This document shows positions 6,783 to 13,724 of a DNA stretch of 21,050 bases, one piece after another (the first letter of the stretch is position 1; each line of letters opens with the position of its first letter). The notes beneath the pieces were generated by a model, which saw only the letters and a list, made by a program, of their open reading frames with translations, was not told the origin of the DNA and ran no database searches. Source of the stretch: DASWIG01 sp036397835 (GTDB taxonomy: Bacteria > Acidobacteriota > Thermoanaerobaculia > Multivoradales > J023); assembly GCA_036397835.1 (NCBI GenBank), contig DASWIG010000168.1:1-21050 (forward strand), written 5' to 3'. A program made the position numbers and the translations under genes.

Positions 6783-9700
6783 CTACAGGCCGAATCGCGA
6801 ATCAAGAGCACCGGCCAGCGTGATGGCCGTTCGGGCGATCTCGGGAACGGAGGACGAGACGCCGGGACCGAGGCCGGCCAGCGCCTCCGGCGAGACGGAG
6901 GATCCGGCTCGCCGCGAGCGAAGCTCGGACCACAAGGCCTCGGCCAGCCCTCCCACGGCGCCGACCGGAATCACCGGAACGGCGCCGCCGTTCAGCTCCG
7001 CGCGGATCCGGGCGAGATCGCCGCGATCGTTTCGGCGCAGGAAGATCACGGCGTCGGCACGCGCGAGCAGCTCCTCGATCCACAGATCCGGGGTCGCCAC
7101 GCTTACCACCTCCTCGCCCGACAGCGTCCGAACGCCGGATCCGCAAGCCAAGACTACGACCGGGCTCGGAGGAATCCGGTCGTCGCCGCACAGAGAATGG
7201 CAGTCGCTGAGACGCTCGCGGATCGTCGCTTCCAGCTCGTGGCGATCGCTCACCAGCAGTCGCCATCCCGCCTCGACGGCTTCAAAGGCGATCTGAGTCG
7301 CCAGCGCGTCGAGCTCCTCGTCGTCGCGGTCGACCAGGAGCGCGATCTGACGGGGTCGGTCGCCGCCCGCCCAAAGATCCGGGAGACCTGGGGCTGGGGC
7401 AGGCGGGAGGCGATCGGCGGCGACACCCGCCTCCGCCGGCCCCGGCGACTCCTGCCGCCAGCACAACTCGTACCGTCCGCCGCCCCGCGCCCGGAGGTAA
7501 CCCTCCCGCTCGAGCACCGCGAGGAGCCGTCCCAGGGTCGCCTCGCGGACGTCCCGGTCGTAGGAGACGGGAACGGGTAGCTCGCCCGCGGCCTCGAGCA
7601 GACGCTCCCGGCGGAAGATCGGATGATCGCGGATCCAGCTCAGCGCCAGGTAGACGCCGATGCGGGCCTGGTCGGCCCGCACCGCCGTGTTGAAGAGGCT
7701 TCCCGCCACCGCGGGCCAGCTCCGCCCGAGGATCTTCTGGACATGCGCGTTGTGCTCGATCTCTTCGCGGTCGCGCACGAAGGGGGCGGACGGATTCAGC
7801 ACCAGTCCGCCGCCCTGCCGCGTCCAATCGCGGCCCGACTTCATCCTGCGCAGCGCCAGGGCGATCGAGCCCTGGGCCTCGTAGGCCAGGTGCGCGAGCC
7901 AGGTCGCGAGGCGGCGCCGCTGCTCCTCGTCGCCGGTGTCGCGGATCTCCATGATGCGACCGAGCTCCCGCTCGAGATCGAGGTCCTGCTCCCACAGGCG
8001 GCGCACGTAGCACTCCCGGAAACTCTGCTTCTCGAGCCTGACGCGCAGCTCTTCCGGCCAGCGGTCGTAGACCTCGCGGCGCGCCACCAGGATCACGGAG
8101 AGCCGGGGATGGCGCCGACTCGCGCGGAGCTCCGAGTCGAGCAGACGTGCCATCGCGTCGTCGTGGTCGACACGGTCGACCACCAGGATGATCTGATGGG
8201 TGCCGCCCTCCGGACCGCCGCCGGTGACCGCCGTGTCGAGCGCACGCGAGAGGACGGCGTCGTCGTGGCTGCCCTCGAGCAGCGCCATGAGCTGGAACAT
8301 CAGGCCGGCCACCGCCTCGGCCTGCGCCGACGTGCGCCGGCTGCCGCTGCCGTGGTCGAAGATCGCGGTCAGCCCCTGAAACGTGTCGTGAGGCGCCATG
8401 GCGGCGCCGGAGAGCACGGGCTCGGCCAGCGTGTCGGCGACGATCGACGCCAGCCGGATCTCGTCCATCTGATCGTCGATCGAGCCGGCCCGCGTCTCAT
8501 TGATGAAAAGGTCGTAGGTGCCCGCGGGAGCACGCGAGGTCTCGAGCCGCACGACCAGGACCTTGCCGCGGTCCCGGCGGGCGACGTTCTGCATGAGCCT
8601 GGCCGTGACGCCGCGAACCAACGACGTGCCGCCGAAGCTGCCGTAGCCGGTCAGCAGCAGGCGCGCCGAGGTCTCCGAGGAGAGGATCGAGCCGATCCGT
8701 TCGCTGGTCTGCATCCGCAGCCAATCTTCGACCAGGTGGTCGTTGGCCGAGGCGAGCACGGCCTCCATCTCGGGACGAAAGATCACGGTAAACCCGCCTG
8801 CTGCTGCGGAGACGCCGCCTGCTCCGGGATCGACCTCGACGGCGCTGCTTCCAGGGTGGCTGAGCAGGGTGACGCCTCCGGACCGGAGCCGGACGTCCGT
8901 GCTCGGCGCCTCGCGTCGCGGAGGCGTGGCGCCCAGCTCCGCTTCTCCGGTCACGATCAGGCTTCTTCCCGCCGTCGTCTCCTCGATGCGGATTCCCTTT
9001 CCGCTCTCCGGAACCCGGTCACCGGTCGCGAAGACCTGGCGCAAGAGGTCGTCGCTCAGCGGGAAATCGCGCTCGACCTCGGCGAGAGCGCGGGAGAGGT
9101 CCTCAGCGTCGCCGGGGCGATCCGCGGGCTCTTTTGCCAGGGCCTGCAGCACGATCCGGCGCAGCTCCTCGGGCACTCGGCCTGCGGGATCGCTCTCGTC
9201 GAAAGCGATCGGGGGCTGGAGGAGGTGACCCGCGACGAGCTCTGAAAACGTTCCGCCCTCGAAGGGGAGCCGCCCGGTGAGCAGCTCGTAGAGCGCCACC
9301 GCGAAGGAGTAAAGGTCGCTGCGATGGTCCACCGCGGCTCCCTTGAACTGCTCGGGAGACGAATATTTGATCTTGCCGAGATACATGCCCGTGGCCGTGA
9401 TGCCCGCGGCATCGCTTTCCATGGACTTGGCGATTCCCAGATCGATCAGCTTCACCAGGGGCCGGCCGTCGCGGTCACGCGCCAACATGAGGTTGTCGAG
9501 CGAGATGTCACGATGGACGAAACCCTGTCGGTGCAGATAGCCGATCGCCTCGAGGGCCTGCCGCGCGATCACCAGGGTCACCGCCAGCGGCGGCGATCCC
9601 CGGCTCTTCAGGAGGTCGTCGAGCGGCTGGCCGTCGACGAACTCCATGACCATGAACGGGCTGCCGTCGGCGGCGATGGCGCAGTCGTAGAGCTGGGCGA

Positions 9701-9905
9701 TGTGGGGATGCCGCAGTTGGATGGCGACGCGGGCCTCGCGGAGGAATCGAGTCCGGAGCTGCTCGTCGTTCTGAAGCTCGCGGCGGATCACCTTGATGAC
9801 ACGGATCTCGTCGAGCAGGCGGTGGCGTACCTTGTAGACGGTGCCCATCCCGCCTTCGCTGACCTTCTCGAGGATCTCGTACTTGTCTTCGAGCTCGGCA
9901 AGCAT
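6783..9905 (-). CDS. Ser/Thr kinase - degenerate P-loop ATPase - winged helix - SLOG-like fusion
   Basis: 1040-residue cytoplasmic fusion with no membrane segment. Residues about 8-270 are a Hanks-type kinase: glycine loop SEGGMGTVY, Lys38 (VIKVI), catalytic HRD at 131-133, then DLG at 155-157 in place of DFG, and YSSPEQF in the activation segment. After a linker (about 285-375) comes a P-loop NTPase-like module with GYGSFGGTSLV (420-430) and Walker B QIILVVDRVD (Asp577). The invariant Walker A Lys is Gly. Residues about 755-815 look like a winged helix. The last ~190 residues form a Rossmann-like domain resembling SLOG: a beta-alpha start with AFEAVEAGWRLLVS, then ADAVIFLRR and AVPVIPVGAVGG. 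An upstream in-frame start at 9959 would overlap the TIR gene; the ATG at 9905 has GAGAGG 10 nt upstream and is preferred. Kinase confidence is high, ATPase good, SLOG moderate. Confidence 0.85.
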   Translation of the reverse strand: MLAELEDKYEILEKVSEGGMGTVYKVRHRLLDEIRVIKVIRRELQNDEQLRTRFLREARVAIQLRHPHIAQLYDCAIAADGSPFMVMEFVDGQPLDDLLKSRGSPPLAVTLVIARQALEAIGYLHRQGFVHRDISLDNLMLARDRDGRPLVKLIDLGIAKSMESDAAGITATGMYLGKIKYSSPEQFKGAAVDHRSDLYSFAVALYELLTGRLPFEGGTFSELVAGHLLQPPIAFDESDPAGRVPEELRRIVLQALAKEPADRPGDAEDLSRALAEVERDFPLSDDLLRQVFATGDRVPESGKGIRIEETTAGRSLIVTGEAELGATPPRREAPSTDVRLRSGGVTLLSHPGSSAVEVDPGAGGVSAAAGGFTVIFRPEMEAVLASANDHLVEDWLRMQTSERIGSILSSETSARLLLTGYGSFGGTSLVRGVTARLMQNVARRDRGKVLVVRLETSRAPAGTYDLFINETRAGSIDDQMDEIRLASIVADTLAEPVLSGAAMAPHDTFQGLTAIFDHGSGSRRTSAQAEAVAGLMFQLMALLEGSHDDAVLSRALDTAVTGGGPEGGTHQIILVVDRVDHDDAMARLLDSELRASRRHPRLSVILVARREVYDRWPEELRVRLEKQSFRECYVRRLWEQDLDLERELGRIMEIRDTGDEEQRRRLATWLAHLAYEAQGSIALALRRMKSGRDWTRQGGGLVLNPSAPFVRDREEIEHNAHVQKILGRSWPAVAGSLFNTAVRADQARIGVYLALSWIRDHPIFRRERLLEAAGELPVPVSYDRDVREATLGRLLAVLEREGYLRARGGGRYELCWRQESPGPAEAGVAADRLPPAPAPGLPDLWAGGDRPRQIALLVDRDDEELDALATQIAFEAVEAGWRLLVSDRHELEATIRERLSDCHSLCGDDRIPPSPVVVLACGSGVRTLSGEEVVSVATPDLWIEELLARADAVIFLRRNDRGDLARIRAELNGGAVPVIPVGAVGGLAEALWSELRSRRAGSSVSPEALAGLGPGVSSSVPEIARTAITLAGALDSRFGL

Positions 9906-9915
9906 GATCGGCCGG

Positions 9916-9921
9916 CCTCTC
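9916..9921 (-). promoter_or_regulatory. Ribosome binding site choosing the kinase-fusion start
   Basis: GAGAGG on the minus strand, 10 nt before the ATG at 9905 and inside the 19-nt gap behind the TIR gene's TAG. It favours 9905 over the upstream in-frame ATG at 9959, which lies inside the TIR gene and would add 18 residues lacking any kinase feature. Confidence 0.5.
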
Positions 9922-9924
9922 GGG

Positions 9925-10668
9925 CTAGGGGGAAAAGACCAGGCGCTCGTAAGCGTCACGCTGGCCGGCGCGGCGGGCCAGGCGCTGCAAGGCGGGCTCC
10001 CGGAGGAGCCGCCGGAGGCGGGTCAATCGCTCGGTGTCGTCCGCCAGCGAAGCCAGGTGCTCCTGGAGACGATCGAGGCCCACCCGCCCGCCCCGAAACA
10101 CCACGCGCAGGACCTCGGCATGGTCGTCGATCTGGTCGGGCCGGAAGTTGCGGGCCAGGCAGGAGCCCAGCGCCGCTTCGACCACGGGGGAAAGCCGCTC
10201 GCGGCTCTGCTCGAGGACCTCGGCGATCTCCTCGACGATCCGCGCCAGCTCCTCGTCCACGTGGCGGCCGCCGTCTCGCCACACTGGCGCGCCGTTCTTC
10301 GGCCGCACGTTCATCTTCCTCAGCCACTCCACTCGGCGCCAGGCGCAGGCCTTGGCGATTACGGGAAAGGTGTGCAGGTCCTCGCGCTCGCGACGCCGCA
10401 GGAGCTCGGGCACCTCTCGGCGGCGAATGAAGTCGGACGAGAGGAAGTGGACGCTGATCAGCAGCACCGCGACTCGGGCCCGCGCCATGGTCGCGCGGAT
10501 GTCGGACTCCCAGTCGGCGCCGCCACCGATCCGATCATCGCTCCACACGTCGACCAGGCCGGCGCCCTGGAGCACGCCGAGGTGCGCCAGCAGGGCGTTC
10601 TTCTCCTCTTCGTCCCGGTGGCTGTAGCTGATGAAGATCGTCGGTTGTGACATCCCCGTGTACCGCAT
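9925..10668 (-). CDS. TIR-domain protein with helical C-terminal domain
   Basis: 247-residue protein. The N-terminal TIR domain (about 9-140) starts with TIFISYSHRDEEEKNALLAHL and continues with VDVWSDDRIGGGADW, VAVLLISVHFLSSDFI and a REVPELL segment, where Glu85 is the best candidate for the catalytic NADase Glu. FPVIAKACAWRRVEWL completes a bacterial TIR family often attached to STAND ATPases and TPR proteins. Residues about 160-247 are helical, charged and unassigned, and could be an adaptor or oligomerisation domain. The start is ATG at 10668 with AAGG 11 nt upstream; an ATG at 10653 gives a slightly shorter protein with the same domain. It heads a same-strand run: 19 nt later begins the kinase-SLOG fusion. 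TIR proteins of this kind hydrolyse NAD or make cyclic-ADP-ribose-type signals, or act as scaffolds; which applies here cannot be read from sequence. Confidence 0.9.
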   Translation of the reverse strand: MRYTGMSQPTIFISYSHRDEEEKNALLAHLGVLQGAGLVDVWSDDRIGGGADWESDIRATMARARVAVLLISVHFLSSDFIRRREVPELLRRREREDLHTFPVIAKACAWRRVEWLRKMNVRPKNGAPVWRDGGRHVDEELARIVEEIAEVLEQSRERLSPVVEAALGSCLARNFRPDQIDDHAEVLRVVFRGGRVGLDRLQEHLASLADDTERLTRLRRLLREPALQRLARRAGQRDAYERLVFSP

Positions 10669-10780
10669 GATCTCAGGAGCCTTGACGAAGCGATCATATC
10701 CAATCCCTCCGATCGCGACGCCGCGAGAGTGCTAGAGTTCGGCACCGGGATCCGCCGCCATTCAACCCCGGAGACGCTCC

Positions 10781-10957
10781 ATGGACAGGATCTGCGCCTT
10801 CCTCTTGCTCCTCGCCAACCTCCTCACCGGCGCCGCCCGCGCCGAGGTCGCCGTGCAGTACTTCGACGAGCCGCGCGTCGAACTCTACCGGCAGGCCCAC
10901 GGGGCGCTCGGGAGGTTCTCGGTCGGCCAGGAAGGCGTCTGCCGGGACCGGCTCTAG
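10781..10957 (+). CDS. Short secreted peptide, probably an amputated gene remnant
   Basis: 58-codon ORF with a good Shine-Dalgarno GGAG (10770-10773) 7 nt before the ATG. It has a clear signal peptide (about 1-21, DRICAFLLLLANLLTGAARA) followed by only 37 residues. The mature start AEVAVQYFDEP resembles the first strand of secreted alpha-amylase-family (GH13) proteins, which often begin 'VxVQYF'. The sequence then becomes non-descript and stops at TAG, one base before the ABC ATPase GTG. I read it as the 5' end of a larger secreted enzyme gene fused to a breakpoint, but a genuine small secreted peptide is possible. The GH13 resemblance is from memory and rests on about 8 residues. Confidence 0.45.
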   Translation: MDRICAFLLLLANLLTGAARAEVAVQYFDEPRVELYRQAHGALGRFSVGQEGVCRDRL

Positions 10958-10958
10958 C

Positions 10959-12008
10959 GTGCCCACCGCCGAAGCCGTGCTCACCGCTGACGATCTCGCG
11001 ATCGGCTACGCGGCGCCGCGGTCGCCGCCGCGGGTGGTGGCCGCAGGCGTGACCGTGGCGCTCGCCGAGGGCGAGCTGGTGTGCCTCCTCGGCCCCAACG
11101 GCGCCGGCAAGTCCACCCTGGTGCGCACCCTCGCCGGCATGCAGCCGGCGCTCGCCGGCCGGGTGCTGCTCGACGGCGACGACGTCCACCGCATGCCGGC
11201 GCGGCAGCGGGCAAGACGGCTGGCCGTGGTGCTCACCGACGGCCTGCCCGGCGGCCTGCTGACGGCCTGGGACCTGGTGGCGCTCGGGCGCTATCCGCAC
11301 ACCGGCTGGAGCGGCCGGCTCACCGCGGACGACCGCGACGCCGTGGCCGCGGCGCTGGCGAGGGTGGGCGCCGCCGACCTGGCGCACCGCCCCCTCGGCG
11401 ACCTCAGCGACGGCGAACGCCAGAAGGCGCTGATCGCCCGCGCCCTGGCCCAGGAGCCGCGGGTGATGATCCTCGACGAGGTCACGGCCTTCCTCGACCT
11501 GCCGCGGCGGGTGCAGGTCATGCGCCTGTTGCGCCGGCTCGCCCACGAGACCGGCCGCGCCGTGCTGGTCTCGACCCACGACCTCGACCTCGCGCTGCGC
11601 AGCGCCGACCGGCTGTGGCTGCTGCCCAAGGGGGGCCCGTCCGAAGGCAGTCGCCTGTTCGCGGGGGCGCCCGAGGACCTGGTGCTCAGCGGCGCCTTCG
11701 AGAGCGCGTTCGCCGCCGAGGACGTGACGTTCGACCGCGCCAGCGGCGCTTTCCGCGTCCACCGCGACGACGCCGGCGAGGTGGCGCTCGCCGGCGGCGG
11801 CGTCGAGGCGTTCTGGACGCGCCGCGCGCTCGAGCGCCAGGGGCTGCGCGTGCGCGAGGACGGCGGTGCGGCGCTGCGCGTCGACGTCACCGGCGGCGGC
11901 GCGGCCGTCCGCTGGCGGCTCACGCGGGTCGGCGACACCCGCGACGGCGACACGCGCGAGTTCGACACCCTCGAAGCGCTGACCGGCTTCCTGCGCTCCG
12001 GCACCTGA
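10959..12008 (+). CDS. FecE/BtuD-like ABC transporter ATPase, orphan
   Basis: 349-residue ABC ATPase of the iron-siderophore/heme/cobalamin importer class. Walker A GPNGAGKS is at 45-52, signature LSDGER at 149-154 (Asp for the usual Gly), Walker B VMILDEV with Asp173 and Glu174, and the H-loop His207 (STHD). VALGRYPHTGW (107-117) is the 'GRYPH' segment typical of FecE/FepC proteins. The Q-loop position reads VLTDG, with Thr93 where Gln is expected. A C-terminal extension of about 80 residues follows the ATPase core, as in some FecE-like proteins. No permease or binding protein is in the window, so it must pair with distant partners or be left over from a lost operon. The GTG start is one base after the preceding stop, with no strong Shine-Dalgarno sequence; GTG 10977 is an alternative. 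Confidence 0.9.
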   Translation: MPTAEAVLTADDLAIGYAAPRSPPRVVAAGVTVALAEGELVCLLGPNGAGKSTLVRTLAGMQPALAGRVLLDGDDVHRMPARQRARRLAVVLTDGLPGGLLTAWDLVALGRYPHTGWSGRLTADDRDAVAAALARVGAADLAHRPLGDLSDGERQKALIARALAQEPRVMILDEVTAFLDLPRRVQVMRLLRRLAHETGRAVLVSTHDLDLALRSADRLWLLPKGGPSEGSRLFAGAPEDLVLSGAFESAFAAEDVTFDRASGAFRVHRDDAGEVALAGGGVEAFWTRRALERQGLRVREDGGAALRVDVTGGGAAVRWRLTRVGDTRDGDTREFDTLEALTGFLRSGT

Positions 12009-12011
12009 AAT

Positions 12012-12305
12012 TCACAGCCCCAGACGCGTGCGCGCCGCCGCGAGGTCCAGGCCCTCGATCGCCAACGTCTTGCGGCGGTCGGAGGCCCCCCTGACCAGCC
12101 GGACGGCCGAGCGCGGCACGCCCAGCTCCCTGGCGAGGAAACGCGCCAGCTCGGCGTTGGCGGCGCCGTCCACGGGCGGCGCCGCCACTTGCACCTTCAG
12201 GCGTCCGCCGTGGAGGCCGGCGAGGCGGCTCTTGGCCGCCCGCGGCGCCGCGTAGACGTCGAGCAGCACGCGGTCGCCGTCGGCGCGGAGAGGGATTTCC
12301 GTCAT
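12012..12305 (-). CDS. DUF167 (YggU-like) family protein
   Basis: 97-residue protein with the DUF167 signature: a YAAPRAAKSRL start, GGRLKVQVAAPPVDGAANAE near the middle, then LARFLARELGVP and a closing RLVRGASDRRKTLAIEG. Length matches the family (about 95-100 residues). The biochemical function of DUF167 is not established. The ATG at 12305 is chosen because homology begins there; the frame stays open far upstream through the hairpin cluster and the methyltransferase antisense, without recognisable protein. It converges on the ABC ATPase gene with 3 nt between the stop codons, and diverges from the methyltransferase across the hairpin cluster. Confidence 0.88.
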   Translation of the reverse strand: MTEIPLRADGDRVLLDVYAAPRAAKSRLAGLHGGRLKVQVAAPPVDGAANAELARFLARELGVPRSAVRLVRGASDRRKTLAIEGLDLAAARTRLGL

Positions 12306-12327
12306 GATGCCGTCCCTATTCCGACCA

Positions 12328-12426
12328 GGGCCCCAGGGTGCTACCCTGGGGCCCCTGATCCTGGTACCCCTCCGGGGTAAGGAAACCCCGCAGGGGTTGA
12401 AGACCAAAGCCAGGGTAACACCCTGG
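12328..12426. repeat. Cluster of four short-loop palindromes (REP-like)
   Basis: Four perfect hairpins, each with a 3-nt loop, packed into 99 nt. First, 12-bp stem GGGCCCCAGGGT/ACCCTGGGGCCC (12328-12354). Second, TACCCC/GGGGTA (12365-12379). Third, AACCCC/GGGGTT (12384-12398). Fourth, CCAGGGT/ACCCTGG (12410-12426). The first and fourth are near-identical direct copies apart from the loop (CAGGGT-gct-ACCCTGGGGCC, CAGGGT-aac-ACCCTGGGGCC). There is no T tract, so a simple intrinsic terminator is unlikely. The position between divergent genes and the copy structure suggest a dispersed palindromic element. Confidence 0.75.
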
Positions 12427-12436
12427 GGCCGTGGTT

Positions 12437-12440
12437 GGAG
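12437..12440 (+). promoter_or_regulatory. Ribosome binding site setting the methyltransferase start
   Basis: GGAG lies 6 nt before the ATG at 12447. It supports that start over an in-frame TTG at 12435, which overlaps the ribosome site itself. Confidence 0.6.
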
Positions 12441-12446
12441 CCCGAA

Positions 12447-13217
12447 ATGCCCTCGCCCACCGATCCCTACTCCCGCCTCCAGTACCGCCGCCTGATCGCC
12501 TGGCCGGCGCGCATCGAACGGGAATGGCCGCTGCTGCGCGACGTCCTGGAGTCGGGGCCGACGCGCCGCGTGCTCGACCTCGGCTGCGGCACCGGCGAGC
12601 ACGCCCTCTTCCTCGCCGAGAAGGGCTTCGAGGTGGTGGGCGTCGACCGCTCGCAAGCGCAGCTCGAGGAAGCGCGGCGCGAGGCCGGCCCCGGCGCGCG
12701 TTTCGTCGCCGGCGACCTGACCGCTCTCGACGACGCCCTGGCGGGCGAGCCGCCCTTCGGCGGCGCCTGTTGCCTCGGCAACACCCTGCCGCACGTCGCC
12801 CTCGAGGACGGCCTGCGCCGCTTCGCCGCGGGCCTGCGCCGCCGGCTGCTCCCCGACGCCCCGTTGCTGGTGCAGATCCTCAACTATGAGCGCATCCTCG
12901 CGCGCCGCGAGCGTCACCTGCCCTTGAACTTCCGTCCCCAGGACGACGGCGGCGAGCTCGTCTTCCTGCGCCTGATGGAGACCCACGACGACGGCAGGGT
13001 GATCTTCTGCCCGACCACCCTGCGCTTCCGGCCCGACGAAGAGACGCCGGTCGCCCTCGTGTCGTCGCGCCGCGTCGAGCTGCGCGGCTGGCGGCGCGGC
13101 GAGCTCGTGGACGTCTTCGGCGCGGCCGGTTTCGAGAAGTGGGATGCCTACGGCGGCTTCGAGCGTGAGGAGTACGACGCTGAAGCGTCGCCGGACCTGT
13201 TGCTGGTCGTCCGTTGA
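12447..13217 (+). CDS. Class I SAM-dependent methyltransferase
   Basis: 256-residue class I methyltransferase. Motif I VLDLGCGTGEHALFLAEKG (42-60) is followed by the acidic strand end VVGVDRS (Asp67) and a motif near GDLTALDDAL. LGNTLPHV lies where motif IV is expected, then a short Rossmann core, a beta-rich insert (LPLNFRPQDDGGELVFLRLME) and a C-terminal strand ending in the DLLLVVR edge. The substrate cannot be told; the arrangement is like small-molecule methyltransferases rather than DNA or rRNA enzymes. Its ribosome site lies directly behind the hairpin cluster, which would sit in the 5' leader of a longer transcript. It converges on the Cys-rich secreted protein gene, 36 nt away. Confidence 0.88.
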   Translation: MPSPTDPYSRLQYRRLIAWPARIEREWPLLRDVLESGPTRRVLDLGCGTGEHALFLAEKGFEVVGVDRSQAQLEEARREAGPGARFVAGDLTALDDALAGEPPFGGACCLGNTLPHVALEDGLRRFAAGLRRRLLPDAPLLVQILNYERILARRERHLPLNFRPQDDGGELVFLRLMETHDDGRVIFCPTTLRFRPDEETPVALVSSRRVELRGWRRGELVDVFGAAGFEKWDAYGGFEREEYDAEASPDLLLVVR

Positions 13218-13253
13218 GCGTCGAGATCCTCCTGACCCGGCTCCGCCACCGCC

Positions 13254-13703
13254 TCAGATCTCGACGGAGCACCTCCACTCGACGTGGCAGTCGGCCCGGA
13301 AGTCGCCCGCGGGCTTCTGGATGCACGAATCGATGAAGACGTCGGGGCCCAGACAGACCTCCGAAGGGTAATCGCAGACGACCTTGTTGAGGGCCTTCGA
13401 AGCGCACTTCGCCTCGGCCTCCGCGCACGTCGGCTTGCGCGAGAAGGCGGCCTCGTGGAACTGCGGCAGGGGGCACAGGGTCGACGCGGGCACGGCGTTG
13501 TCATCGAGGCCCGCGGCGCCGGTGCTCTCCGCCGGACCTGCGGCGGGGCCGGTCGTCGCCAGGTCGACGGTGAACGGGAATTCCTGCGGCGGGGTCTCGG
13601 CGGCGGGCGGCGTGCCGCCGGCGGCGGCCGCGGCGGCGACGCCCAGGAGCGCGAAGGACAGCAAGGCGAGGCAGGTCGTGGAAAGCGTACGGACTCGTGG
13701 CAT
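13254..13703 (-). CDS. Secreted eight-cysteine protein of unknown function
   Basis: 149-residue protein, start set at ATG 13703 by GGAGGAA 5 nt upstream. A signal peptide (about 1-28, ending VAAAAAAGG) precedes a Pro/Ala/Thr-rich spacer (about 29-75). The compact C-terminal domain contains all eight mature cysteines (CPLPQ, PTCAEAEAKC, VVCDYPSEVC, IDSC, ADCHVEWRC), an even number consistent with four disulfides. I do not recognise the family. The low-complexity spacer plus Cys domain resembles small acidobacterial extracellular proteins. An inverted repeat sits in the leader just upstream. It is convergent with the methyltransferase and is followed upstream by the large kinase gene on the same strand. 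Confidence 0.8.
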   Translation of the reverse strand: MPRVRTLSTTCLALLSFALLGVAAAAAAGGTPPAAETPPQEFPFTVDLATTGPAAGPAESTGAAGLDDNAVPASTLCPLPQFHEAAFSRKPTCAEAEAKCASKALNKVVCDYPSEVCLGPDVFIDSCIQKPAGDFRADCHVEWRCSVEI

Positions 13704-13708
13704 CGGAC

Positions 13709-13715
13709 TTCCTCC
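13709..13715 (-). promoter_or_regulatory. Strong Shine-Dalgarno for the Cys-rich protein
   Basis: GGAGGAA on the minus strand, 5 nt before the ATG at 13703. It is the best ribosome site seen in the window and decides the start over an upstream in-frame ATG at 13769, which has no such site and no signal peptide at its N-terminus. Confidence 0.75.
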
Positions 13716-13724
13716 GTGGGTTGC

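Noticed and set aside
5373..9245. Long + strand frames (5373-7580 and 7623-9245)
   Set aside because: Antisense to the TPR, CnoX and kinase-fusion genes, which have strong motifs; compositionally biased and motif-free.
6783..10668. Canonical Thoeris (ThsA/ThsB)
   Set aside because: A TIR protein and a SLOG-like domain are present, but ThsA has no kinase or P-loop ATPase and its SLOG domain is far better conserved. Only an analogy is justified.
10690..10740. Promoter for the TIR gene (TATGAT at about 10694-10699 on the minus strand)
   Set aside because: The -10 is plausible but no -35 resembles consensus at 16-18 nt, so it is not listed as a feature.
12328..12426. Rho-independent terminator
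   Set aside because: Stems are strong but no T run follows on either strand, and the four-hairpin copy structure fits a repeat element better.
12306..12986. N-terminal extension of the DUF167 frame
   Set aside because: The extension runs through the hairpin cluster and antisense to the methyltransferase. DUF167 similarity starts at the ATG at 12305.
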